A stretch of DNA of 64,000 nucleotides from Pseudomaricurvus hydrocarbonicus (GCF_011602365.1 NZ_JAAONZ010000004.1:186001-250000), one strand, 5' to 3'; positions 29,178 through 37,598 are shown, counted from the stretch's first letter. Numbers and translations: made by a program. Notes: a model not told the origin generated them from the letters alone.

Positions 29178-30260
29178 TTAAGACAGAATGCGGACCGGCT
29201 GTCTTCTCGCCCCCCAATGGCCTGGCTCAGCTTCAAATACACCGGGGACAGTGGCACCACAATACTCACAACGCCCCCCCTGTAAATGCCACTCGCCCAG
29301 CTGGTACCAATCCCTTTCTATCAACAGCGCCTGGCAGGAAGGGCAATAGCTGCTACCGCCAACACGATCATGAACATTGCCACAGTAAACAAAATTCAAC
29401 CCCTTTGAGCGGGCAATTGTTCGCGCGCGGCTTAAGGTGGAGGCTGGTGTCGAAAGCGTATTCAGCATTTTCCAATCGGGGTGGAACGCCGTGAAATGCA
29501 GCGGGACATCCCGACCAAGGCGGTCAGCAATCCACTCGGTCATGGCGTGCAGCTCGGAATCGCTGTCATTTTCCCCAGGAATTAACAGGGTGGTGATTTC
29601 AAACCAAACGTGAGTTTCGTGATAAAGGTATTCCAGCGTCTCCAGCACTGGCTGCAAATGCGCACCACACACTTTGTGATAAAAGGATTCCGTAAACGCT
29701 TTAAGGTCGATATTGGCCGCATCCATCACAGCAAAAAAATCTTGCCGGGGTTGCTCGCAAATATAGCCAGCACTGACCGCTACGCTTTTGATGTCGTACT
29801 CATGAGCTGCCTGGGCGACATCAACGGCGTACTCAAGAAACGTGACCGGGTCGTTATAAGTAAAAGCCAAACTGCGACAGCCCAGGGCTTTTGCGGTTTG
29901 AGCCAAGGTTTCAGGAGATGCTGCATCCGCCAGAGTATCCATTTCGCGAGATTTGGTCATATCCCAATTTTGACAAAACTTACAGGCCAGATTACACCCC
30001 GCAGTGCCAAAAGAAAGGACAGATGTACCCGGTAAAAAATGATTGAGCGGTTTTTTTTCAATGGGGTCAACGCAAAAACCACTTGATCGCCCATAACTAA
30101 ACAGAACAACCTGGCCGTTTTCGCAACCCCGCAAATAACAAAGTCCGCGCTGGCCTTCCCGCAATTTACAGAAACGGGGGCACAAATCACACTGTACCCG
30201 CTCACTGTCCAGGGAATGCCAATAGCGTGTTGGAAAAGTGGAGCTTAAATCCTCAGACAC
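29178..30260 (-). CDS. amrS: AmmeMemoRadiSam system radical SAM enzyme
   Basis: A 360-residue radical S-adenosylmethionine protein. The 4Fe-4S motif is CNLACKFCQNW near residue 90, preceded by a conserved VQCDLCPRFCKLREGQRGLCYLRG segment. A C-terminal cysteine knuckle YCPSCQALLIERDWY and GRCEYCGATVPG follow. The order is that of AmrS (TIGR04337). The reaction is unknown; pyruvate-formate-lyase-activating enzymes are the nearest characterised relatives. The start is GTG with a GAGAG stretch upstream. The Memo-AMMECR1 fusion is divergent from it across 81 bp, so the system is complete. Confidence 0.93.
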   Translation of the reverse strand: MSEDLSSTFPTRYWHSLDSERVQCDLCPRFCKLREGQRGLCYLRGCENGQVVLFSYGRSSGFCVDPIEKKPLNHFLPGTSVLSFGTAGCNLACKFCQNWDMTKSREMDTLADAASPETLAQTAKALGCRSLAFTYNDPVTFLEYAVDVAQAAHEYDIKSVAVSAGYICEQPRQDFFAVMDAANIDLKAFTESFYHKVCGAHLQPVLETLEYLYHETHVWFEITTLLIPGENDSDSELHAMTEWIADRLGRDVPLHFTAFHPDWKMLNTLSTPASTLSRARTIARSKGLNFVYCGNVHDRVGGSSYCPSCQALLIERDWYQLGEWHLQGGRCEYCGATVPGVFEAEPGHWGARRQPVRILS

Positions 30261-30341
30261 CGTCTCTCACCCTACTGATTGCTCAATGATCTTCTATAAT
30301 TATGGTAAATTTTGATCATTCTGCTGCAGAGAAGTTATACC

Positions 30342-31859
30342 ATGCCATCTCTCCACCCCACCAGGCGACCGGCTGCGGTAGCTGGTAGCTTTTACCCCGC
30401 ACAAGCAGAGCGATTGCGAGCATCCATCAATGAGCTTTTGGCGAGTGCCAAAGCCCGAAATAAAAACTATCACTTCGGCGCCAACCCTCAGGCCTTGATC
30501 GTACCCCATGCTGGCTATATCTATTCAGGCAAAACGGCCGCGTCCGCTTACGCCAGCTTGCCGAGCCCGCACTTGATCCGACGGGTATTGCTGTTAGGCC
30601 CCTCGCATCGAGTGGGCTTTCACGGTATTGCCTCACCTGCCTGTGATTCTTTTGAAACGCCATTGGGCGAAGTCGCGATCGATACAAGAACACTCTACCT
30701 TCTTAAACAACAGCAACTGGTCAAAGATCACCGGGAGGCACATCGCTGGGAACACTGCCTTGAGGTTCAGCTTCCCTACTTGCAAGAAACCTTGGGTCAT
30801 TTCGAATTGATTCCCCTACTGATTGGAGATGCTCCGCCACAACACATCGCGCAAGTCGTCGACGATGTCATTGCAGAGTATCAGCAGCAAGGGTTTAATA
30901 CCGGAGAACTTCTCATCATCATCAGTTCGGATTTGAGTCATTACCACGAATACCAGGTAGCCAACCAAAAAGACCAACGCACCTCTTTTGCTATTTGCCA
31001 GCACAGCCACTCTCTAAAAGGTGATGAAGCTTGTGGGTGTCGGGCCATCAATGGTTTCATGATGAGTCAACTGGCAGCCAATTTAACCGTTGAGTGCATA
31101 GACCTCTGTAACTCAGGTGACACCTGTGGCAACAAGGATCGAGTGGTTGGTTATGGCGCGTTCACATTCACGTACAAACCGGCGGATGGGCTTACCCCCT
31201 CAAAACGCAACTCCCGCGCTAAAGCCGATACCTCCCAAGACACTCTTAGAAACACAGAACCACCTTTACCCGACAGTGACTCCGAGCCGCTTTTGGCAAA
31301 CGAGGATAAAAAGATTTTACTGGCGACCGCCAGGTCCGCCATTGGCAACCGGTTAAACCCTGACATTGGCCTTATTCCAGCCCCAGACTCTCTCACACTT
31401 CGCGAAATACGCAGCTGCTTTGTTTCGTTGCATAAACACGGAAAACTCAGAGGTTGCATGGGCGCGCTGAGAGGCTACCAGCCCCTGTATCTGGACGTTA
31501 TCGAACACGCCCAGGCGGCCGCTTTTCGGGATTATCGGTATCACCCTGTCAATGAAGATGAATTGATTGATCTCGATATTGAAATTTCTATTCTTTCTAT
31601 TGAGACACCTATCCAGTTTTCTTCTGAACGGCAGCTGCTCAGTCAGATCAACGTGGGGGTCGACGGTCTTACGATCGAAACAGGCTCACACCATGCCACC
31701 TTTCTTCCCTCAGTCTGGACACAATTGCACACAGCCGAAGAGTTTTTATTGCACTTGAAACAAAAAGCGGGACTCACCGTTGGGGCCTGGCCGACAGACA
31801 TAAAAGCCTGGCGCTATAGCACCGTGCAGTTTTCAGAAAAAGAGGGCTTACGATCATAG
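30342..31859 (+). CDS. Memo-AMMECR1 fusion protein of the AmmeMemoRadiSam system
   Basis: A 505-residue fusion. Residues 1-265 are a MEMO1-like domain (LIVPHAGYIYSGK, GPSHRVGF, HRWEHCLEVQLPYLQ, SSDLSHYH), which keeps the His/Asp/Cys residues that bind metal in MEMO1 and its ring-cleaving dioxygenase relatives. A Ser/Pro/Asp linker follows (about 280-320), then an AMMECR1 domain with the invariant LRGCMGALRGYQPL near residue 380. The start at 30342 is chosen because MPSLHPTRRPAAVAGSFYP is the family N-terminus and GAGAAG precedes it. It is divergent from amrS. In most genomes the two domains are separate genes. The function is unknown. Confidence 0.93.
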   Translation: MPSLHPTRRPAAVAGSFYPAQAERLRASINELLASAKARNKNYHFGANPQALIVPHAGYIYSGKTAASAYASLPSPHLIRRVLLLGPSHRVGFHGIASPACDSFETPLGEVAIDTRTLYLLKQQQLVKDHREAHRWEHCLEVQLPYLQETLGHFELIPLLIGDAPPQHIAQVVDDVIAEYQQQGFNTGELLIIISSDLSHYHEYQVANQKDQRTSFAICQHSHSLKGDEACGCRAINGFMMSQLAANLTVECIDLCNSGDTCGNKDRVVGYGAFTFTYKPADGLTPSKRNSRAKADTSQDTLRNTEPPLPDSDSEPLLANEDKKILLATARSAIGNRLNPDIGLIPAPDSLTLREIRSCFVSLHKHGKLRGCMGALRGYQPLYLDVIEHAQAAAFRDYRYHPVNEDELIDLDIEISILSIETPIQFSSERQLLSQINVGVDGLTIETGSHHATFLPSVWTQLHTAEEFLLHLKQKAGLTVGAWPTDIKAWRYSTVQFSEKEGLRS

Positions 31860-31901
31860 CCCCCCAACCTCCCGCCTTAACGACGCTGCGGGAGCCAGGA
31901 G

Positions 31902-32714
31902 TCATCGGACACGTCTGAGTTGGTAGTTTAATTTGCAGGTTGTTCTGGACTCGTCCAGTTCTTTGAACTGGCGCAGGTTTTCCAGGAACTCATGTCGAGG
32001 CGTGGGCTGTTGAGTGAACAAGGCAATGCAGTTTGAATACAACGGCGTGGATAATTGATAAACCTGTTGCCACCAATCAGCGGGGAGATGGTCATTGGTT
32101 GCTGGGGACTTTTTGCTCAGGGCTTTTGGGTCGGCAGCGTGTTCAGCCAACCAAAAACAGCGCTGCATAAGTTCAGGGGTATCAAAATTGATGGCCACTG
32201 AGCCTGAATCCATAAGGTGTTTTTTTAACAGTGCACACCAGGCTTCATCTGCGGCAACCGCCCTGCAGGGTTCGCCCCCCTCCTCACCAAACAAATCGTC
32301 AATGATCAAATCAAAGGGTGGCCCTTGATACTGCTCCAGCCATTCAAGCGCGTCGGCACACACCAATTCAAACTCGTCACCCGTTACCTTGAAAAAACGC
32401 TTGGCCACCTGGATATGGACAGGATTCAGCTCAACACCCACAATCACTTCGGGTTGTAAAAAATATTGCAGTTGCTTCAATACCGCACCGCCCCCCACTC
32501 CCAGAACAAGCACTCTGTTGATCAAGCCTGGACGGTGAAAGAAAGCCGGCAGTAACAACAGATCCCAAACTGAGCCCGCGACAGGGCGGGACGGACTGTA
32601 TTGACTGTGGAATACGCCATTGGTGTACAAGCGCCTGGTACGACCCGCATTGCGGACTTCATATTGAGTTGTTTTACCCGCGTGGGTAACTTGTTTCTGC
32701 CAAATCAGAGCCAT
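31902..32714 (-). CDS. Spermidine-synthase-like class I methyltransferase fold protein
   Basis: The 270-residue product has the polyamine-synthase-type Rossmann motif RVLVLGVGGGAVLKQL followed by VIVGVELNPVHIQVAKRFF and FDLIIDDLFGEEGG. It lacks the N-terminal beta-strand domain typical of true SpeE and the canonical DSTDP/GGEG gate motif. A putrescine aminopropyltransferase function is therefore doubtful. It converges on the Memo-AMMECR1 gene with a 42-bp gap and has no metabolic neighbours. Confidence 0.7.
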   Translation of the reverse strand: MALIWQKQVTHAGKTTQYEVRNAGRTRRLYTNGVFHSQYSPSRPVAGSVWDLLLLPAFFHRPGLINRVLVLGVGGGAVLKQLQYFLQPEVIVGVELNPVHIQVAKRFFKVTGDEFELVCADALEWLEQYQGPPFDLIIDDLFGEEGGEPCRAVAADEAWCALLKKHLMDSGSVAINFDTPELMQRCFWLAEHAADPKALSKKSPATNDHLPADWWQQVYQLSTPLYSNCIALFTQQPTPRHEFLENLRQFKELDESRTTCKLNYQLRRVR

Positions 32715-32806
32715 AAAGGTATTGTCAAAGTCTTCGCTAAGGCTAACGACAGCTGAAGGGTAAAGTCTTCAGGTACTGTGTATGACGATAAGTCACTTTG
32801 AGTAAA

Positions 32807-33397
32807 TCATCCATAGTAACGTTTCAGCACACCCAAAGCGTTATTTAACTCAGCCAGCTGCTCGTTACTGCCACCTCGATCCGGGTGCCAGGACATGGCC
32901 TTCTCACGATAGCGTCGTTTAATTTGTGGCATGGTCACCGGCTCCTGTAACTCCAATAAATACAGGGCATTTTGACGATCGTCCTGGCCGCCATAACGCC
33001 GCCAGAAACTTTTTAATAACTGATCTACAGAATCATCAGATGCCGATGTCAGGTTATCCCACGATAAATAATACGCTGTCAGCTTGCCGTTTTCCTCCGT
33101 CAACTCTTGTGAACCGCGTTGCTCTGTGTCATTGAGTGAATTGGCCGGTGTAAATACCGTGGACAATGTCGAAATTAACAGCCGCCCCACCCCTTTGACT
33201 TGAAATGACTGACGCAACTGGTACAGGGCATTCATCACCAAAAAGTGGGCCTGAAACAAACTCAGTGATTCACGGCCATAGTCAGCACAAAGGTACCCTT
33301 GTTCCACCAATTGCCTGATCAAAGCATGCTCAGTCCAGGTGAGCCCGGGGCTGGCGGTCAAAATATGTTCAATTGGTGTAATTAATGGATTTTCCAA
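32807..33397 (-). CDS. DnaJ-related protein with C-terminal J domain
   Basis: A 196-residue protein. Residues 1-120 match the DNAJ_related N-terminal domain (NPLITPIEHILTASPGLTWTEHALIRQL). The last 60 residues are a J domain with the HPD motif in AMSWHPDRGGSNEQLAELNNAL. It would stimulate DnaK ATPase; no client is known. The start is TTG, eight bases after GAGGAG. It is monocistronic or co-transcribed with the following spermidine-synthase-like gene 92 bp away. Confidence 0.85.
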   Translation of the reverse strand: MENPLITPIEHILTASPGLTWTEHALIRQLVEQGYLCADYGRESLSLFQAHFLVMNALYQLRQSFQVKGVGRLLISTLSTVFTPANSLNDTEQRGSQELTEENGKLTAYYLSWDNLTSASDDSVDQLLKSFWRRYGGQDDRQNALYLLELQEPVTMPQIKRRYREKAMSWHPDRGGSNEQLAELNNALGVLKRYYG

Positions 33398-33628
33398 GCT
33401 TTCATCTCCTCACGTCACGCACAGCTTATCAGAGACGCCCTTACCTGAGTACGCCAACTCAAAGTTGACGTACTGGTTGATTCGACCACCTCGCTATCAG
33501 GCTTGAAGCCACTGTCTGGTCAAGGTCTCTGGCTCTGCGTATAATTCCCGCCTCTTCGGCCAGCAGGTCTCAGGAAACGGCCAGCCCAGTGCTAAGTTTT
33601 GCGGGTTTTTGACGTTCCGGCTAAATTA

Positions 33629-33696
33629 ACATGGGGTCGAGGAGACGCGCTCCACTCTTCTTTTACAGTCAACCACTTTTGAGGGTCACCCCATGT
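33629..33696 (+). promoter_or_regulatory. Inverted repeat spanning the ppnP start codon
   Basis: ACATGGGGT (33629-33637) is the exact reverse complement of ACCCCATGT (33688-33696), which contains the ppnP ATG. An inner GGAG/CTCC pair lies in the 50-base loop. In the mRNA this would base-pair the start codon, next to the ribosome-binding GAGGG. Confidence 0.5.
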
Positions 33697-33974
33697 TCAA
33701 AACCAACCATTATTTTGATGGCAAAGTAACCTCCATCGCTTTCCAGACAGAGACCCTTCCAGCCACGGTGGGTGTGATGGCTCAAGGCGACTATGAGTTC
33801 GGTACCAGCCAGAAAGAATACATGACCGTTACCAGCGGCAGCTTAACCGTTAAACTGCCCGGTGCAGATAACTGGGTCACGTTCAAGCAAGGTGAGACCT
33901 TCACCGTGGAAGCGAACCAAACCTTCCAGGTAAAGGCGGATGTTGAGAGCGCTTATCTTTGCCTGTACGAATAA
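33693..33974 (+). CDS. ppnP: Pyrimidine/purine nucleoside phosphorylase PpnP
   Basis: The 93-residue one-domain cupin (former DUF1255/YaiE). It has the family start [16 protein letters not shown], then [28 protein letters not shown] and [23 protein letters not shown]. The family phosphorolyses nucleosides with broad specificity. GAGGG lies before the ATG and is part of a potential mRNA hairpin (33629-33696). A GC-rich stem-loop follows the gene. It stands alone. Confidence 0.94.
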   Translation: MFKTNHYFDGKVTSIAFQTETLPATVGVMAQGDYEFGTSQKEYMTVTSGSLTVKLPGADNWVTFKQGETFTVEANQTFQVKADVESAYLCLYE

Positions 33975-33983
33975 GCGGATCCC

Positions 33984-34011
33984 GTCAGTCGCACTGCCCA
34001 GTGCGACTGAC
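33984..34011 (+). other. 12-bp perfect stem-loop after ppnP
   Basis: GTCAGTCGCACT (33984-33995) and AGTGCGACTGAC (34000-34011) around a GCCC loop. There is no T-run, so it is not a canonical terminator. It lies 10 bases after the ppnP stop and may protect the 3' end of the message. Confidence 0.7.
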
Positions 34012-34096
34012 ATCGCTGGACAGGCATTATTCTGCGCTTCGGCAAGCTGGCAGCATTACCCCGTCGTTGGCGAGCAACATCGGTTGCAGGCCCGGA

Positions 34097-34789
34097 TCAG
34101 ACCCGTGGCCAGTCGAGGTGTTCTGGGGCTTGCCAGCGTGACAGTAGCTGGACGAAATCTGCTCCCAGGAAATGCTGTCCTTGCATTGGCAATGCGCGGT
34201 AAGTTACCCGCTGCCCCTCCCAGGGAAAACTCAGTTGCAAAGCGTGTAAATATCCCCTGTCGCTGTCGCTGCCACCGTACCGGGTATCCCCCAGTACAGG
34301 CGCGCCCAAAGAGCGCAGGGCGACCCTGAGCTGGTGGGTTTTTCCGGTATGCGGCTTCAATAAAAAAGCGCGAAGCCCCGCCCCCATGGCTGAACTGAAA
34401 AACTGGGTTATGGCCGGGTTGTTGTGCGAGGTCAAAAGCTTCCAGCTGCCGCGACGGCCTTTGTCCATATCTCCCTTGATTAAACCCTGCTTCTTTTTAG
34501 GCTTCCTATCGCTAATAGCCACATAATATTTATGCGCATCCCGTGATTGAAAACATTGTGACAACAGTTGGTTGGCCTGCGGTTGACAGGCCATCAGCAG
34601 AACGCCTGAGGTCATTTTATCCAGTCGATGCACTGGGTAGAGTTTTTCAAGGCCGAGCTCATCTGCGACCAATTCCAACAAGCCCGGCTGGTCGCAATCA
34701 CGCTGCACAGTAATGCCTGGCGCCTTGTTGACGATGACAAAATCGCTGTTGTGCTCAATCAAGGAATAGTGCAAATGTTCCACTCTCAA
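34097..34789 (-). CDS. RluA-family pseudouridine synthase (TIGR01621 type)
   Basis: A 230-residue protein with IVNKAPGITVQRD, the catalytic-Asp motif LYPVHRLDKMTSGVLLMAC and LKPHTGKTHQLRVALRSLGAPVLGD. The segment SDRKPKKKQGLIKGDMDKGRRGSWKLL is characteristic of the small TIGR01621 subfamily. The target uridine is not known. Downstream (minus) lies only ppnP in the opposite direction. Confidence 0.88.
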   Translation of the reverse strand: MRVEHLHYSLIEHNSDFVIVNKAPGITVQRDCDQPGLLELVADELGLEKLYPVHRLDKMTSGVLLMACQPQANQLLSQCFQSRDAHKYYVAISDRKPKKKQGLIKGDMDKGRRGSWKLLTSHNNPAITQFFSSAMGAGLRAFLLKPHTGKTHQLRVALRSLGAPVLGDTRYGGSDSDRGYLHALQLSFPWEGQRVTYRALPMQGQHFLGADFVQLLSRWQAPEHLDWPRV

Positions 34790-34883
34790 TAGGATTTATG
34801 GCACAAAGTTATTGCGCAAAGTGGCTCTATAATATATCCATAGAAACTGCAGAGAAACCATCTTCAAAAAATAAGGACATATT

Positions 34884-35150
34884 ATGCAATACGATACCTT
34901 TGTGGAGCTACACGAACTGTTTCCCGTCGGACGCTACGCGCTGAACAGTTTTCAGCTGAGAGACCTGCTCCGCCACACGGGCTGTAAGGGCGTGGCAATC
35001 CGGGTGCTGCATATCGGGGTTGTGCACCTCGATCTTGATGATATTGCCGAAAGGCTCAAGCCTGAAAACCACCCGCGCCTCGATGGCATTAAGATAACCT
35101 GTCTCGATGGCATCATCATCATTGATGAACCGTCCCACACTGGCAAGTAG
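34884..35150 (+). CDS. Hypothetical protein, 88 residues (antisense alternative)
   Basis: ATG preceded by AAGGAC; 88 codons, ending SHTGK. The product has mixed Leu/His/Asp content and no signal or membrane segment. It lies almost entirely opposite a minus-strand frame of 98 codons, and only one is likely to be real. Codon-first-position purine content is near 55%, lower than the other frame. I recognise no family. A terminator-like hairpin lies downstream at 35300-35345 on this strand. Confidence 0.35.
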   Translation: MQYDTFVELHELFPVGRYALNSFQLRDLLRHTGCKGVAIRVLHIGVVHLDLDDIAERLKPENHPRLDGIKITCLDGIIIIDEPSHTGK

Positions 35151-35204
35151 ACTCGGTGTGTGATTTTTGATCACAATTGCAATCAAAGACACAAGGCTGC
35201 TCAC
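34908..35204 (-). CDS. Hypothetical protein, 98 residues (antisense alternative)
   Basis: Starts at GTG with AGGG six bases upstream and runs 98 codons. The N-terminus is SSLVSLIAIVIKNHTPSLLASVGRFI; the middle contains ARVVFRLEPFGNIIKIEV. This strand/helix rhythm is plausible for a small ferredoxin-like fold. First-position purines reach about two thirds of codons, which favours this frame over the opposite one. I do not recognise the family. Its 3' end points toward the RluA-like gene. Confidence 0.4.
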   Translation of the reverse strand: MSSLVSLIAIVIKNHTPSLLASVGRFINDDDAIETGYLNAIEARVVFRLEPFGNIIKIEVHNPDMQHPDCHALTARVAEQVSQLKTVQRVASDGKQFV

Positions 35205-35299
35205 TTTTTGCCCTGATCGGTTGCCGGTAATTCTGACTTAGCCCAGTTGGATGGATTTTAACTTCGGGGGGCTTCACTCTGAGACATCAAGCTATGAAT

Positions 35300-35345
35300 G
35301 GCCCGGGGGATTGGGAGTAACCACCTATCTTTCGGGCCTTTTTGT
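35300..35345 (+). terminator. Terminator-like hairpin with a long T-run
   Basis: GGCCCG (35300-35305) pairs with CGGGCC (35333-35338), followed by seven T. The 27-base loop is long. It is on the plus strand, 150 bases after the 88-codon frame. Either that frame or an unannotated small RNA upstream would be its transcript. Confidence 0.55.
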
Positions 35346-35779
35346 AATTTCATTGCAAGGTGACAGCCTGTCCCTGTACTCCATCCACGCGCTGCTATAC
35401 TGGTTTTAGGTGCCCGCGTTATCGACTCGTAATAAGGGGAATCCCCTCGAGTACTTTATCAAGTGCTCACTGCTTAGCGACGGCAGCGCTTATCTTTTTT
35501 GATACGTTGGCCTGATATGCGAGAAAGCAGACTTCTAAATCCAGTCGAGCGCGGGCACCACTTTCTACTACTTCCCTCACTACAACACATAACGGTTAAC
35601 GGCTATTCTTATTAGACACCCCGTTGAGCGAGAGTGTTTCCACTAATGATGCCGGCCGTCGCTGGCACACCTGACGCTGCGCGCTCCCCCCTCTACAGCC
35701 TGGACGCCTGGAACACAGGCTCGCTCATCCGGAGCGTGATAAACTGCGGTTTTCAATTTTATGGGGGGCATCTTCAGTT
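35346..35779. other. Gene-free stretch before the acyltransferase
   Basis: No protein gene is supported here. The stretch contains the structured element 35409-35559 and a TATACT box at 35396-35401 just before it. The rest (35560-35779) shows nothing recognisable. Confidence 0.6.
35409..35559 (+). ncRNA. Candidate structured RNA or inverted-repeat element, 151 bp
   Basis: GGTGCCCGCG at 35409-35418 is the exact complement of CGCGGGCACC at 35550-35559. Just inside, TCGACT pairs with AGTCGA, giving 16 pairs with one small internal loop. The interior has AGGGG-AAT-CCCCT and the eight-pair hairpin GAGTACTT/AAGTGCTC, and a TATC-T6-GATA hairpin. TATACT ends seven bases before the first G, where a transcript start would fall, though no good -35 is seen. 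No family (6S, SRP, tmRNA, RNase P) was recognised. A small non-autonomous mobile element is the alternative; no target duplication was found. Confidence 0.4.
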
Positions 35780-36397
35780 ATGGATCAATACCGCATACAA
35801 CACAAACGACGCCTGAGCTATATGCCGTGGTTATATTATTCCTTGAAAGCAAAGCACCGGGAATGGGCAAGCCTTTGGCAGCGAGAAGTCCAAAAATCGT
35901 TGACGGAATTAGAGACCGTTGAACTGGGTGAGGATTGCTTTATTGCACCGGAGGCAAATTTATTCGCCGAGCCAGGCCGCACGATTGTCATTGGCGACCG
36001 AAGCCAGATTGCCGCCAACAGTTTTCTCCACGGCCCCATCAAGCTGGGTACCGCAGTCAGTATCAATCAATCGGTAACCATGGACGGTGGACGTGCGGGA
36101 ATTCGTATTGGAGACAACACGCGCATTGCTGCACAAACTTGTATGTTTGCCTTCAATCACGGTATGGAGGTAGATCGCCTTATACAGGAGCAACCGGTCA
36201 GCTCCCGAGGCATTGAGATCGGGAGTGACGTCTGGATCGGCGCCAATGTCTGTATCGTTGACGGGGTCAGCATTGGCGACAAAGCCATTATTGGCATGGG
36301 CAGCGTCGTCACCAAAAACGTACCTGCGGGGGCAAAAGTCGCTGGCAATCCGGCCGCGATCATCGGATACCGCGGCCCTCAGGACGGTCATATTTGA
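35780..36397 (+). CDS. Hexapeptide-repeat acyltransferase
   Basis: The 205-residue protein forms a left-handed beta-helix: repeats such as [30 protein letters not shown] and [15 protein letters not shown]. The acetyltransferase closing motif [18 protein letters not shown] and AGNPAAIIG are present. The His in FNHGMEVD is the likely catalytic base. The relatives are WbbJ/maltose-O-acetyltransferase-like enzymes. The acceptor is unknown and no polysaccharide genes adjoin it. The N-terminal 45 residues are helical and basic. Confidence 0.85.
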   Translation: MDQYRIQHKRRLSYMPWLYYSLKAKHREWASLWQREVQKSLTELETVELGEDCFIAPEANLFAEPGRTIVIGDRSQIAANSFLHGPIKLGTAVSINQSVTMDGGRAGIRIGDNTRIAAQTCMFAFNHGMEVDRLIQEQPVSSRGIEIGSDVWIGANVCIVDGVSIGDKAIIGMGSVVTKNVPAGAKVAGNPAAIIGYRGPQDGHI

Positions 36398-36614
36398 CAG
36401 CCAGTTGGTGATTTCTGCTAACTTGTTTGATAACAGGCCGTTTCTTTCTTTCACATATGGGCACCCCTTTTCTTCAGTGGTATCCTGACTTCATCCAGAC
36501 TCCCGTCATTTCAGGACACCCTTTCCTTAACTTCGGGATACAGTTTCCTGACAACGGGTAGCTTGCACAGCCTCCATACACACCGACATAAGTCATCCAA
36601 TCATAGGTAAAAAG

Positions 36615-37580
36615 ATGTCCCTTCCCGAGCTTTTAAAAGGCCGATTAAGCATCCCGGCGGTGGCCTCCCCCATGTTTATTGTGTCCAACCCTACGATGGT
36701 CATTGAACAGTGCAAAGCGGGCGTAGTAGGTTCCTTCCCCTCCTTAAATGCTCGCGGTGAGGGTGAATTCGAAAAGTGGCTTATTCTGATTACAGAAGCA
36801 CTCGACAGCTACAATGATGCCCACCCCGATAAGCCGGCAGCACCCTTTGCCGTCAATCAGATCGTGCATCGCTCCAACAACCGCCTGGAAGAAGACCTGG
36901 CCCTGTGTGTGAAGTACAAGGTACCTATCGTCATTACCTCGCTCGGAGCTCGCGAAGATGTTAATGCTGCCATTCACTCCTACGGTGGCATCACCCTACA
37001 CGACGTCATTGACAACGCCTTCGCCAAAAAAGCCATTGCAAAAGGCGCTGATGGCCTGATTGCGGTTGCCACCGGCGCAGGGGGTCATGCGGGCACCCTG
37101 TCTCCTATCGCCCTGATTCAGGACATTCGCGAATGGTTCGATGGCCCGTTGCTGTTATCGGGTTGTATTGCCACGGGCGACGCTCTGCTGGCGGCTCAAG
37201 CCATGGGGGCCGATCTGGGCTATATTGGCTCAGCCTTTATCGCGACCCAGGAAGCGAATGCGGTCGATAACTATAAAAACATGATCGTTGACAGCGCCTC
37301 TGGCGATATTGTGTACAGTAATTTATTCACCGGCGTGCATGGCAACTACCTCAAGCCATCAATCGCCGCTGCCGGAATGGACCCGGACAACCTGCCTGAA
37401 AGCGACCCCTCCAAAATGAACTTTGGCTCCGGCGGTGATCAGGAGAGTAAAGCCTGGAAAGATATCTGGGGCTGTGGTCAGGGGATTGGCGCTGTACATA
37501 AGGTCCAGACCGTCGCTGAATTTGTGGAGCAATTGAAAATCCAGTACGTCGCAGCTAAAGAGCGGATTGGGACGCTGTAA
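36615..37580 (+). CDS. Nitronate monooxygenase (2-nitropropane dioxygenase family)
   Basis: A 321-residue FMN-dependent TIM barrel. It contains IPAVASPMFIVSNPTMVIEQCKAGVVGSFPSLNAR, the phosphate-binding segment AVATGAGGHAGTLSPIALIQDIREWF (with the His of class I enzymes) and LLLSGCIATGDALLAAQAMGADLGYIGSAFIAT. The family oxidises alkyl nitronates such as propionate-3-nitronate. AGGT lies before the ATG. A terminator follows at once. It is monocistronic. Confidence 0.9.
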   Translation: MSLPELLKGRLSIPAVASPMFIVSNPTMVIEQCKAGVVGSFPSLNARGEGEFEKWLILITEALDSYNDAHPDKPAAPFAVNQIVHRSNNRLEEDLALCVKYKVPIVITSLGAREDVNAAIHSYGGITLHDVIDNAFAKKAIAKGADGLIAVATGAGGHAGTLSPIALIQDIREWFDGPLLLSGCIATGDALLAAQAMGADLGYIGSAFIATQEANAVDNYKNMIVDSASGDIVYSNLFTGVHGNYLKPSIAAAGMDPDNLPESDPSKMNFGSGGDQESKAWKDIWGCGQGIGAVHKVQTVAEFVEQLKIQYVAAKERIGTL

Positions 37581-37598
37581 AAATCTGTTGATGAACCC

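Noticed and set aside
28988-29494. 168-codon plus frame after rsmC
   Set aside because: It starts in the 8-bp repeat and runs opposite the radical-SAM gene; the product is low-complexity and unlike any family.
35161-35178. CRP site
   Set aside because: TGTGA and TCACA are separated by seven bases rather than the six of the consensus.
35409-35559. 6S RNA
   Set aside because: The terminal stem and promoter position are suggestive, but the interior folds into several local hairpins and the conserved 6S bubble sequence was not found; no ygfA-type neighbour is present.
35409-35559. Integron attC site or insertion sequence ends
   Set aside because: No GTTRRRY/RYYYAAC core, no transposase and no target duplication.
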